A DNA stretch of 64,000 nucleotides from Psychroserpens burtonensis DSM 12212 (GTDB lineage: Bacteria > Bacteroidota > Bacteroidia > Flavobacteriales > Flavobacteriaceae). The stretch lies in contig NZ_AUDE01000023.1 of the NCBI RefSeq assembly GCF_000425305.1, positions 1-64,000 of the forward strand. Direction: 5' to 3'. Shown here piece after piece: positions 25,296 to 33,967 of this stretch. Position 1 is the stretch's first letter. Each line of letters begins with the position of its first letter. Position numbers and translations under genes: made by a program. The notes under the pieces were generated by a model. That model searched no databases. It saw nothing but the letters and a program-made list of their open reading frames with translations, and had not been told where the DNA came from.

Positions 25296-27077
25296 TTACT
25301 TCATAATAACCTTAGTTCTGTACTTAAAGTTATTTTTCGTTATGATATTAAGGATATATACTCCAGAATCTAAATTTAACGGTATTGTTAATCGTCTATC
25401 TAGAGTTTGATTAGATTGATATACAGATTTACCAGTGATGTCAACTATTGAAATCATAGCACGGTCGAGAACCTTGTTACTAAGTATCGTTAAATCACTA
25501 TCAATTGGGTTTTTCTGAATTTTAAGAGTGACAAAGTTTTCAAATTCAACGTTTGATAAGGTCTCTGGCATAATTTCACTTAATGCAAATGCCACATTTT
25601 GCTCTGTTAATTGTACGTGGTTCTCATTCTCATCTGGCATATACCAATTTACAAATGGTGTCGTGTTAGTGGTGTCACCCGAACTGTCAGGATCCCCTAG
25701 ATTGATATCAAAAAACCAATCTATTTCATTGTTAGTAATCTCTAAAGCCATACCGCTTACAGAGGGTATAAAACTAAACTTATCTAGCTGTAATGCTAAT
25801 ATGAAATTATCAATTAATGGATCACCTCCCAAACCTTCTGTAAATCCTCCAAGATCAAAAAGACCACCAGATGCTGCATCTACACCATTTGAAAAACTAG
25901 GTGCTTGTGCGTTAACTTCAATATTGAAAATATCTATAAAGCCTAGAAAAACAACATTTATTTTACTTATTTGTGCAGTGGTATTAATTGCAGGTGTTAA
26001 ATTGATTTGAATTGTCGCGTTTGTTGATGGCCCTACATTGTTAAACGTATCATCAATAACCGTAAATCCAGGAGTTATATCAGTTCCCATTAAAGATTGA
26101 TATGGTGCGCCAATACCACTCCCATTTATCATCGATACATTTCTTGTGTTTTGAGGATATCCAGTTGGTGTTAAGGCATTAATATTAGCATCAAAAACGA
26201 GTTTATAGGGATGAGGTTCTGGTAACAACTTTGTTGGATCAAAATTAACATCACTACCAGCTAATAAATGTGATTCAAAATGATCAACTAATAATTGTCT
26301 TGCTGCTGGAGATTTTAAAAGTCCGTTGACAACAGGTTGCAATGCTTCAACGTTTAACCCGTCACCGAGACCAAAGCCAAGGAAGTTAAATTGATGTTGA
26401 AACGCTAAGGGAACATTAGCTCCTAGGTGAGGTGAGTCAAAAGAAATCCAAAGTCGTGTTTCATGATCTTGAGCATTGTTTTCCATGTAATTTAGAGCAA
26501 AACGTGAAATTAATCCACCCATACTTGGGCCGATAATGACCAGGTCTTCATCTCCCACTTTATTTGTGTTAAGTGTGTTGATTAAATCTACAAGTAACAT
26601 GGAGTTGCGCTCAATAAAATCTGCACCGCCATTAACAAGAGTGCTTCCTGGATAGTCTATTTCATCAATTACTAAATCGCCATTGACATCAGTAGCATCA
26701 TCGATATTTAAAAGTGTATTACCGGTGTCATCAAGTCTAAAATAAGAAGGGAAATTGAGTACAACGATGTCAAACCCTTCTGCTCTTACAAGATCTCCTA
26801 AATTTTGATTTCCTTCAGACCCTGTGAAATCTAATAAGTCATATAAACCAGAAATCGTTCTTGTGTCACCTGGATCAAACCCATCAATAAGAATTATAGG
26901 TTTATCTAGAATACCAGTATCTGTATCTAAAAACAGTTCATACTCACCTAAACCTGCAAATTCTGTAATACCAGTATATCCAGATAAATCTGCCGCAATA
27001 GTTGATTCAAACTCAATAGTTTGAGATTGACCGAGTAAAGGAAGTATTAATAGAAGTAAAATGTAATGTTTTTTCAT
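25296..27077 (-). CDS. Secreted alpha/beta-hydrolase (lipase-like) with type IX sorting domain
   Basis: From ATG 27077 the product has 593 residues with a signal peptide (MKKHYILLLLILPLLGQSQ). A serine hydrolase core is visible: KPIILIDGFDPGDTR near the start, then the nucleophile elbow VIIGPSMGGLISRFALNYM (GxSxG form GPSMG), followed by WISFDSPHLGANVPLAF. The C-terminal 75 or so residues are a type A sorting domain (NPIDSDLTI, MISIVDITGKSVYQ, LDSGVYILNII, ending KYRTKVIMK), which directs proteins through the type IX system to the surface. Substrate is unknown; PGAP1/lipase-like esterases look similar around the elbow. The use of type IX secretion fits porT and the Plug gene in the same window. 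Confidence 0.85.
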   Translation of the reverse strand: MKKHYILLLLILPLLGQSQTIEFESTIAADLSGYTGITEFAGLGEYELFLDTDTGILDKPIILIDGFDPGDTRTISGLYDLLDFTGSEGNQNLGDLVRAEGFDIVVLNFPSYFRLDDTGNTLLNIDDATDVNGDLVIDEIDYPGSTLVNGGADFIERNSMLLVDLINTLNTNKVGDEDLVIIGPSMGGLISRFALNYMENNAQDHETRLWISFDSPHLGANVPLAFQHQFNFLGFGLGDGLNVEALQPVVNGLLKSPAARQLLVDHFESHLLAGSDVNFDPTKLLPEPHPYKLVFDANINALTPTGYPQNTRNVSMINGSGIGAPYQSLMGTDITPGFTVIDDTFNNVGPSTNATIQINLTPAINTTAQISKINVVFLGFIDIFNIEVNAQAPSFSNGVDAASGGLFDLGGFTEGLGGDPLIDNFILALQLDKFSFIPSVSGMALEITNNEIDWFFDINLGDPDSSGDTTNTTPFVNWYMPDENENHVQLTEQNVAFALSEIMPETLSNVEFENFVTLKIQKNPIDSDLTILSNKVLDRAMISIVDITGKSVYQSNQTLDRRLTIPLNLDSGVYILNIITKNNFKYRTKVIMK

Positions 27078-27162
27078 TGTATATGAATTGAATTGATTTC
27101 GCCTCACAAGATACAACGTTTCAGTAAGTTAATTATGTGTTCCTAATGTTTTAGGGTGAAAA

Positions 27163-27203
27163 GCAAAAAAAAATCCTCAAACTGTTAAGTCTGAGGATTT
27201 ATA
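27163..27203 (-). terminator. Rho-independent terminator of pruA
   Basis: AAATCCTCA pairs with TGAGGATTT (27171-27200). A run of nine or more A on the left gives the U tract for the minus strand, just after the pruA stop. Confidence 0.85.
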
Positions 27204-27221
27204 AATAGAATTAAGTTTTAA

Positions 27222-28847
27222 TTAACCTAAAAATGGATAACGATACTCCGTAGGTGTTACAAATGTTTCTTTAATCATTCTTGGTGAGACCCAACGTAAT
27301 AAGTTAAGAACACTTCCTGCTTTGTCATTTGTTCCAGATGCTCTTGCTCCTCCAAATGGTTGTTGACCAACAACTGCTCCAGTAGGTTTGTCGTTAATAT
27401 AGAAGTTTCCTGCGCAGTTTTGTAACACATTTGTAGCTTCCTGTATTGCATATCTATCACTTGATAAAATAGCACCAGTTAATGCATATTCACTAGTTTC
27501 ATCCACAAGTTTCAATGTTTCAGAAAAATCATTTTCATCATAAACGAATATCGTCATTACAGGACCAAATAACTCTGTATACATGGTTGTGTATTTTGGA
27601 TTAGTGGTCACTATCACTGTAGGCTCTATGAAGTAACCTTTACTTTTATCATAGTTTCCACCTACAATAATTTCAGCATCAGTATCCGTCTTAGCTTGGT
27701 CAATAAATTTTGCTAGTTTATCAAAAGAGCCTTCATGAATTACTGCGGTAATAAAGTTGTTGGTGTCTTCTGGAGAACCCATTTTAAAAGATTTCACATC
27801 TTTAATAACACGTTCCTTTACCGTCTCCCACATATTTGAAGGGACATAAGCTCTTGAAGCAGCACTACATTTTTGACCTTGAAACTCAAATGCACCTCTG
27901 GAAATAGCGGTTGCTACTTGTATTGGGTTGGCGCTTTTGTGAGCAACAATAAAATCTTTACCACCAGTTTCTCCTACAATTCTTGGATATGTTTTATAAT
28001 TATGAATGTTATTCCCGATTTTTTTCCAGAGCTCTTTAAAGATAAACGTAGATCCGGTGAAGTGTAATCCAGAAAAATCTGGACTATCCATAACCGTATC
28101 TGTAATCATTTCTGGATCACCAAAGACAACATTAATAACACCAGCAGGAACACCAGCTTCTCTAAAAACATCCATTATGATTTTTGCCGAAAATATCTGA
28201 CTATCACTAGGTTTCCAAACCACAACGTTACCCATCATCGCCATACAAGCAGGAAGATTTCCAGCAATTGCAGTAAAATTAAAAGGTGTTACCGCGTATA
28301 CAAACCCTTCTAATGGACGATATTCTAATCTGTTCCAAGCGTCACTTGTACTATCTGGTTGTTCATGATAAATATCTGTCATGAACTGTACATTAAATCT
28401 TAAGAAATCTATCAATTCACATGCAGCATCAATTTCTGCTTGATGAACTGTTTTAGATTGTGCAATCATTGTAGCTGCATTTATTTTTGCTCTATAAGGT
28501 CCAGCGATTAATTCGGCAGCTTTTAAGAAAATACCAGCACGTTGTTCCCAAGGTAATTGAGACCATTCTTTTCTAGCTTCTAAAGCTGTAGCAATAGCAT
28601 CATCTATATTAGATTTTTCTGCTACATGATAGGTTCCAACAACATGTTGATGATCGTGAGGTGCAGACATGGTTTTTGTGTTTCCTGTCGTTACATCCTT
28701 CCCGTTGATGTACAAGGGCACATCGATAGTTTCATTAAACATCTTTTTGTATGCCTGTAAAACTTCATCGCGTTCAGGAGACCCTGGAGCATACGATTTA
28801 ACAGGCTCATTTATAGCTACTGGTACGTTGAAAAATCCTTTTCCCAT
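27222..28847 (-). CDS. pruA: L-glutamate gamma-semialdehyde dehydrogenase (1-pyrroline-5-carboxylate dehydrogenase)
   Basis: PruA oxidises glutamate semialdehyde to glutamate with NAD+, the second step of proline degradation. The 541 residues match the stand-alone enzyme length. Motifs: YAVTPFNFTAIAGNLPACMA, GNVVVWKPSDSQIFSA, the NAD loop FSGLHFTGSTFIF, the catalytic glutamate in IVGETGGKDFIVAH and the catalytic cysteine in FEFQGQKCSAASRAYVP, and later ELFGPVMTIFVY and QPFGGARASGTND. No proline dehydrogenase domain is fused, and no prodh gene lies nearby. Confidence 0.96.
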   Translation of the reverse strand: MGKGFFNVPVAINEPVKSYAPGSPERDEVLQAYKKMFNETIDVPLYINGKDVTTGNTKTMSAPHDHQHVVGTYHVAEKSNIDDAIATALEARKEWSQLPWEQRAGIFLKAAELIAGPYRAKINAATMIAQSKTVHQAEIDAACELIDFLRFNVQFMTDIYHEQPDSTSDAWNRLEYRPLEGFVYAVTPFNFTAIAGNLPACMAMMGNVVVWKPSDSQIFSAKIIMDVFREAGVPAGVINVVFGDPEMITDTVMDSPDFSGLHFTGSTFIFKELWKKIGNNIHNYKTYPRIVGETGGKDFIVAHKSANPIQVATAISRGAFEFQGQKCSAASRAYVPSNMWETVKERVIKDVKSFKMGSPEDTNNFITAVIHEGSFDKLAKFIDQAKTDTDAEIIVGGNYDKSKGYFIEPTVIVTTNPKYTTMYTELFGPVMTIFVYDENDFSETLKLVDETSEYALTGAILSSDRYAIQEATNVLQNCAGNFYINDKPTGAVVGQQPFGGARASGTNDKAGSVLNLLRWVSPRMIKETFVTPTEYRYPFLG

Positions 28848-28985
28848 CTTAATATGTATTTTTAATTTGGTTATTATTTTGTAACTGTAAAGTTACAATT
28901 TTTTGACGACTAACGAATTTCAAAGTATTAAAACAAGGTTAAAATAACCGGTAATTTTTTGTAAGTTGTCACCTTAATTATTACC

Positions 28986-29996
28986 ATGAACGACGGAATA
29001 ATCATAATCCTCGCCTATCCAGAAACCATTGTCTCACATGCAGAAGAATGGTACTCAAAGTTTTTAAGTTTTTTTTTCATCGGAAATAGAAAACACGTAA
29101 GAGCTGGTCATGCGGCTTTGGTTTTAGTTAATAAGTCAACAGGTGTTCTAGAATATCATGATTTTGGGAGATATATTGCGCCTGTTCCTAGCGGAAGGCT
29201 TCGTGGTAAAGAGACCGATTTTGAATTGCGTTTTCCAATTTCCGCAGAAATAAAGGATAATAGAATTGTAAATTTAGACGAGATCTTGAAGTTTTTGGCA
29301 ACACATCCAACATTAACACATGGTAACGGAAATATGTATGCTTCGGTTTGTGATGTCATAAATTATAAAAAAGCGAGAGGGTATATAGAATCGATACAAA
29401 ATCAGGGATTTATAAGGTATGCAGCTTTTGTAAAAGACGCGTGTAATTGTGCTCGTTTTGTGACAAATGTTTTGATTGCTAGCGTTACAAATACGTCTAT
29501 AAAATCTAAACTTATTAAATCTAAAGGTTTTACGCCTAGTACAGTTGGTAATGTTGTTATTGCTGATACTGCGAACTATGTTTATATAGTATCTGACATT
29601 GGCAAAATCTCAAAGTTTAACTCTACAGTTAGTAGATTGAATAGACAGATGTTTCTAGATACTCTGAAAGGTCATGACAGAGGTTTGACTGGAAATCTAG
29701 AACCAGCGCACAACCATGTTAAAGGTGATCAAGCGCAATGGCTTGGTGGTATTGGAGTTGGAGCCTGGTTTGAAGTTTATAATCTAGATTCTAAAACCGA
29801 ATACAGATTTCGACGAATTTCACCTGACGGACATGTGCATTGCGACGGGATCTATAAACTTACTTCAGAAGGTTTTGACTATAATTCAAACTATAAATTT
29901 TTGCATTATTCTAATTGTAAATTTTTTCAAATCAAACAAAACGAAACAACTTACAGATTTGAGTACCTGAAAAATTTTGACTTGGACAGAGAGTAG
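28986..29996 (+). CDS. Conserved flavobacterial protein with a permuted NlpC/P60 (papain-like) signature
   Basis: I believe this 336-residue protein belongs to DUF6695, by recall. It has no signal peptide. The N-terminal part carries a histidine in RKHVRAGHAALVLVNKSTG, followed by EYHDFGRYIAPVPSGRLRGK. A later cysteine lies in KDACNCARFVTNVLIAS. A histidine first, then NC.(R/H)F, is the order of circularly permuted papain-like enzymes such as LRAT-type NlpC/P60 proteins, so a thiol hydrolase or acyltransferase activity is plausible. The C-terminal 100 residues look like a separate beta domain (GVGAWFEVYNLDSKTEYRFR). It lies between pruA and apaG, divergent from pruA. Confidence 0.65.
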   Translation: MNDGIIIILAYPETIVSHAEEWYSKFLSFFFIGNRKHVRAGHAALVLVNKSTGVLEYHDFGRYIAPVPSGRLRGKETDFELRFPISAEIKDNRIVNLDEILKFLATHPTLTHGNGNMYASVCDVINYKKARGYIESIQNQGFIRYAAFVKDACNCARFVTNVLIASVTNTSIKSKLIKSKGFTPSTVGNVVIADTANYVYIVSDIGKISKFNSTVSRLNRQMFLDTLKGHDRGLTGNLEPAHNHVKGDQAQWLGGIGVGAWFEVYNLDSKTEYRFRRISPDGHVHCDGIYKLTSEGFDYNSNYKFLHYSNCKFFQIKQNETTYRFEYLKNFDLDRE

Positions 29997-30071
29997 TACC
30001 GATAGAAGATTGCAAAACGAGAGGCTAAAAAGAAAGATTATTGGAAAACAATTGGTTTTTTACTGAACACT

Positions 30072-30458
30072 TTAGTTTAGCGCAAAAGGAGCACTTAATT
30101 TAAATGAAGGTATAGTTACCTTGAATTTTTTAGAATCTGTGAAATTAATCATATTGTAATGACCATGCATTGCACCAAAGGGAGAGGTGAGTAAGCATCC
30201 AGAATTATAGGTATGAGATTCACCAGGTTTTAAGACTGGTTTTTTACCGATTACACCTTCACCATCAACAATTTCATCATTATTAAGAGCATCTAAAATT
30301 CTCCAGTGCCTTGAGTTTAATTGAACAGAAACCTTACTTTGGTTCTCAATAGTTACTTTATAGCCAAACGCAAAATGCACCTTATAATTTTTATAAAATG
30401 TACCCTCGAAAGATGTTTCGACAGAGATTTTGATTCCGCATGTAACTTGTTGTACCAT
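30072..30458 (-). CDS. apaG: ApaG protein
   Basis: The 128-residue length and the sequence fit ApaG, a single fibronectin-III-like beta domain (CGIKISVETSFEGTFYKNYK, VTIENQSKVSVQLNSRHWRI, GKKPVLKPGESHTYNSGCLL, TSPFGAMHGHYNM). ApaG is annotated as a Co2+/Mg2+ efflux-related protein from a Salmonella phenotype; its biochemical role is not settled. It is convergent with the plus-strand gene upstream and has about 110 bp before the decarboxylase stop. Confidence 0.93.
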   Translation of the reverse strand: MVQQVTCGIKISVETSFEGTFYKNYKVHFAFGYKVTIENQSKVSVQLNSRHWRILDALNNDEIVDGEGVIGKKPVLKPGESHTYNSGCLLTSPFGAMHGHYNMINFTDSKKFKVTIPSFKLSAPFALN

Positions 30459-30571
30459 TAAATTGTTAAAATAATTTATAATTATAGATTAATTTTTAGA
30501 CTAATTTCCACCCTTTTTTAGAATTAAGCAAATTTTTAACACTTTAAGGAGGTGCCTATCGATTAATTGAA

Positions 30572-31933
30572 TTATAAATCGGTTGAACTCGTGAATTTTT
30601 CGATTGTTTTAAAGAAATGCATAATATCTTTTTCTTGTAAGAGGCTATTAATAGTGACCATTCTCACAAATTCTTGATTTTTAAAATTTCCGAAGCCAAC
30701 CATAAGTTGCGAATCTTCATATAGTGCTGTGCATAATGTATGTGCAGGAATATCTTTGTAATTAAAACATATGGATATCGAGTCGTCAAAACTATATAAA
30801 GTATAATCTGGATGCTGATTGATATAGTCTCTAGCTATTTGAGCAAGATTGAATTGATGGTCAACAATCGTTTTTAATCCGTTACTTCCAACCGATTTCC
30901 ATAAGGTCCAAAATTTTAAAGCATCATTTCTACGACCACATTGCAAAGAGGTTTTTCCTAAATTAAAATCGTCGTCATCTGTTTGGTATAGATATTCTGC
31001 ATCGTTAGAAAACGATTGGTTTAAATGCTTTTTATCTTTTGCTACTATAATTGAACAGCTTAAAGGTGTGCCAAGCATTTTGTGAGCATTGACACTAAAA
31101 GAATTAGTGTGTTCAATACCTTTTACTAAATGCTTATACTCATCGCTAAAAATAACGGCACCACAATAGGCACCATCTAAATGAAGCCATACATCATGTT
31201 TTTTACAAACTTTACTAAGGCGTTCTACATCATCAAAAGCGCCTAAAACTGTCGTTCCTGCGGTAGCATTTACAAAAAAGGGTTGGTAGCCTTGTTCAAT
31301 ATCTTTTGAGATTTGCTGGTCTAGATCTGCTGCCAACATTTCACCCTTATCATTCGTTTTTACTCGTCTTACTTGATCTCTTCCAACACCAATAAATGAC
31401 GCGTTTTTAGCGATGGAGTAATGCGAAGCTTCCGAAGTGTAAAGCGTCATTTTATTTGAAACTCCTGCTGTTCTCGCCGAAGGATTATATTTGTCTCTAG
31501 CCATTAATACAGCCATATAATTACTCATTGATCCTCCAGGTGCAAACGTGCCATCTGCAGAATCTGGATATCCAATCATGTCACAAATGGTTTTGAGTAT
31601 AGTTTTCTCAATCCCAACTTGTGGTCCCGCAACTTTATAAGTGTACATGCTATTATTTAACATGACTGCTAATAAATCACCAAGTGTAGCTCTATCAATT
31701 CGACCGCCAAATAATTGATTGTAAAAGGAGGTAGAAGCGGTTTTAGGTGTGCTTTTTATAATTCCCTTCAATGTTTTTATAAAATCTTCGTCAATAGTTG
31801 GCTTATCATTTAAGCTGAGGTCTAATGTTTTGTAGAGTTTAGAAGTGTCAATAGGTGTGGCAACAGGATTGTTTTTCTCTTCGGAAATGAGATATTCTAC
31901 TAGCTCAGTAAATAACTTTAGGTCTTTATGCAT
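30572..31933 (-). CDS. Group II PLP-dependent amino acid decarboxylase
   Basis: This 453-residue cytoplasmic protein has the layout of the glutamate, aromatic amino acid and cysteine sulfinate decarboxylase family: NQLFGGRIDRATLGDLLAVM, then FAPGGSMSNYMAVLMARDKY, the SEASHYSIAKNA histidine that stacks on PLP, FVNATAGTTVLGAFDDVERL, WLHLDGAYCGAVIFS with the PLP aspartate, and the lysine in FSVNAHKMLGTPLSCSI. The substrate cannot be read from sequence with certainty. The divergent neighbour 95 bp away is cysteine dioxygenase, which makes cysteine sulfinate. This makes cysteine sulfinate decarboxylase (hypotaurine formation) an attractive hypothesis. Confidence 0.85.
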   Translation of the reverse strand: MHKDLKLFTELVEYLISEEKNNPVATPIDTSKLYKTLDLSLNDKPTIDEDFIKTLKGIIKSTPKTASTSFYNQLFGGRIDRATLGDLLAVMLNNSMYTYKVAGPQVGIEKTILKTICDMIGYPDSADGTFAPGGSMSNYMAVLMARDKYNPSARTAGVSNKMTLYTSEASHYSIAKNASFIGVGRDQVRRVKTNDKGEMLAADLDQQISKDIEQGYQPFFVNATAGTTVLGAFDDVERLSKVCKKHDVWLHLDGAYCGAVIFSDEYKHLVKGIEHTNSFSVNAHKMLGTPLSCSIIVAKDKKHLNQSFSNDAEYLYQTDDDDFNLGKTSLQCGRRNDALKFWTLWKSVGSNGLKTIVDHQFNLAQIARDYINQHPDYTLYSFDDSISICFNYKDIPAHTLCTALYEDSQLMVGFGNFKNQEFVRMVTINSLLQEKDIMHFFKTIEKFTSSTDL

Positions 31934-32027
31934 GTGTTAAGTTGATTCTTTAATTTTGACTTTTGTAAATTTATCCCTATTTTATCGAACATATTACTAA
32001 AAAATCCTTAAATCTTAAAAACGCATC

Positions 32028-32549
32028 TTGGAAACTCCTGAAAACATTCAAAAACTTGTAGACCTTTTAGCTAATAATTCAAATGAAGAGTATAATGCAG
32101 TGCTCAATGATTTTGATTTTAGTACTATAGATTTTAAACCTTACCAAAGTTGGTCTAGTAAAAAATACACCCGTAATTGCCTGTATAAGGATTTAAATTT
32201 TGAGCTCATATTATTGTGTTGGGAGCATGGTCAAGAAACTCCAATTCACGGTCATGATGGAGAGGATTGTTGGGTCTATTTATTGGAAGGGGAGATGAAA
32301 GAAGTGTTTTTTAACATGGACGACAATGATAACTTAATTGCAGATGATTCTCAAACCGTAGAGACCAATCAAGTCACATTTATGGATGATAGTCAAGGGT
32401 TTCACAAGTTGAAAAATGGTCATGATGGGCGATCTATGAGTTTACATCTTTACGCTAAGCCTATAGAGAATTGTGAATCTTTTGACGAAAAGTCACAGCA
32501 GTTTGTAAAAAGATCTCTAAATTTTGATACCAACAGCGATAAGTATTAG
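32028..32549 (+). CDS. Cysteine dioxygenase
   Basis: Cysteine dioxygenase oxidises cysteine to cysteine sulfinate with a mononuclear Fe(II) site in a cupin barrel. The 173 residues contain the iron ligands in TPIHGHDGEDCW (H.H, with the cysteine of the Cys-Tyr crosslink at the position of rat Cys93) and GFHKLKN, and the tyrosine in SMSLHLYAKPIENC at the position of rat Tyr157. The start is TTG at 32028; no ATG occurs in frame before the motif region, and the N-terminal NIQKLVDLLANNS looks native. The last four bases overlap the stop of the convergent Plug gene. Confidence 0.9.
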   Translation: METPENIQKLVDLLANNSNEEYNAVLNDFDFSTIDFKPYQSWSSKKYTRNCLYKDLNFELILLCWEHGQETPIHGHDGEDCWVYLLEGEMKEVFFNMDDNDNLIADDSQTVETNQVTFMDDSQGFHKLKNGHDGRSMSLHLYAKPIENCESFDEKSQQFVKRSLNFDTNSDKY

Positions 32550-33799
32550 TTGGATATATTTACAGAAGTCGCTTCACCAAATCCAATGAGTTTATCAAAA
32601 CGAGCCCCTAAGTCTCTGTAATACACTAATACTTTATAATTATTTTCTGTTTGCCAAAAATCACCACTAATTTTACCTTCGTCTAAATTACCTTTACTAT
32701 CAACAATAACATACTTGTAATTATAAAATCCTTGTTTGAGTTTCATAATAGACTCATAGTTTCCGCTTTCAGAGTTAAATATTAGCTGGTTGCCTTTTTC
32801 TAGAGCATAATTATTATAGTTTCCATAAATATAAATTTTACTACCATCTGTCAATTTGGGATGTAAAAGAGAAAAATGAATATTTGTATAATCGGCTTCG
32901 ATATCTACGTTGTCTCGATCTATTGCGGTTATTTTAAAATTTCCATTAATGTCAGGATTATAAGTATACGGTCTATCAAACCTCGGGATGTCAGTAAACA
33001 AATAACCATGATAAATGTCTTTTAAATCAATAAACTGAATACCAATATTAGCTGCTCTAACATCTTTATTTTCAAAAAACCGAAACTCATTACTTCCCCA
33101 AAACGATGTTTCGTTGAGATATCTGTAGATGAGTTCTTTTCCAATAATATATTGTGGTTTTACATTTTTTATAGCAGTATTGAGATTATTATTCTGAATG
33201 ATAACTGTTTTAATCGTTTCCATTGGATTATTTAAATTGAGGCTACCCGAATTAATGATAATATCAACCGTTTGCTTTTCGTCAATAAAACGGACATCTC
33301 GTTTGCGCTTTATTTGTACTCCTACGCCAACTTCTTCTTTGTAGATCATGAATTTTCGTGTGAACATGAGTTCCTCATTTTCATCAAAAATAGAGATCAA
33401 ATAATTACCTGTTTTTGTTAACGCTCTTGTTTGTCTATTAGGAATAGGTAGTTTATAATGTGAATACAGTTGAAAGGCATTGAATGAATTTTGATAATCT
33501 ACAATTCTAAAATTATCAAATCCCTCCATATATTCCATTTTCACCAAGTTTGATTCGGTCCAATCATAATTATAGTGTTCAATAACATAGTAGAAATCTG
33601 GCTCATTAGCAGTTAGGACGTCAAATTCTAAATAAAAGGCTTCACCAAGTCTCAAAATAGGAAGTTGACCTTGTGGTGAGCTTCTACTTTTAAAGGTGAT
33701 GGTTTTGATGTGTTCTGGAGGGTTGATTTCTTCGACTTGTGAAAATCCTTGAAAAGCAAATAATACTAGTAATAAGTGAATGGAAAACGTTTTAGTCAT
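32546..33799 (-). CDS. Type IX secretion Plug-type protein (DUF5103)
   Basis: From ATG 33799 the 417-residue protein has a signal peptide (MTKTFSIHLLLVLFAFQGFS). It is almost all beta (GEAFYLEFDVLTANEPDFYY, YNYDWTESNLVKMEYMEGFD, SFNAFQLYSHYKLPIPN), matching the DUF5103 family. One member of this family was seen as the periplasmic Plug closing the SprA translocon of the type IX system in Flavobacterium johnsoniae. It is not next to other secretion genes here, which is usual because T9SS genes are scattered. The preceding 11 codons of the open frame were not used because the signal peptide starts at this ATG. Confidence 0.85.
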   Translation of the reverse strand: MTKTFSIHLLLVLFAFQGFSQVEEINPPEHIKTITFKSRSSPQGQLPILRLGEAFYLEFDVLTANEPDFYYVIEHYNYDWTESNLVKMEYMEGFDNFRIVDYQNSFNAFQLYSHYKLPIPNRQTRALTKTGNYLISIFDENEELMFTRKFMIYKEEVGVGVQIKRKRDVRFIDEKQTVDIIINSGSLNLNNPMETIKTVIIQNNNLNTAIKNVKPQYIIGKELIYRYLNETSFWGSNEFRFFENKDVRAANIGIQFIDLKDIYHGYLFTDIPRFDRPYTYNPDINGNFKITAIDRDNVDIEADYTNIHFSLLHPKLTDGSKIYIYGNYNNYALEKGNQLIFNSESGNYESIMKLKQGFYNYKYVIVDSKGNLDEGKISGDFWQTENNYKVLVYYRDLGARFDKLIGFGEATSVNISN

Positions 33800-33922
33800 C
33801 GTATTTTTGTTTATAACTGTAAATATAAACAAAATCTGTGCCTTAAAATTATAGAGCTTATTTAGAATCGTTAAAAATAATAAACTTAAAATATAGGGCT
33901 ATTATATTACTCAATAAATTCG

Positions 33923-33930
33923 TAAATTTG
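33923..33930 (+). promoter_or_regulatory. Probable promoter of the nqr operon (-7 element TAAATTTG)
   Basis: TAAATTTG matches TAnnTTTG and lies 37 bp before the nqrA ATG. No clear regulator site is seen in the 170-bp gap. Confidence 0.5.
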
Positions 33931-33967
33931 CACGGATTTTTAGTCAACTAATTTCAATATAAAGCGT

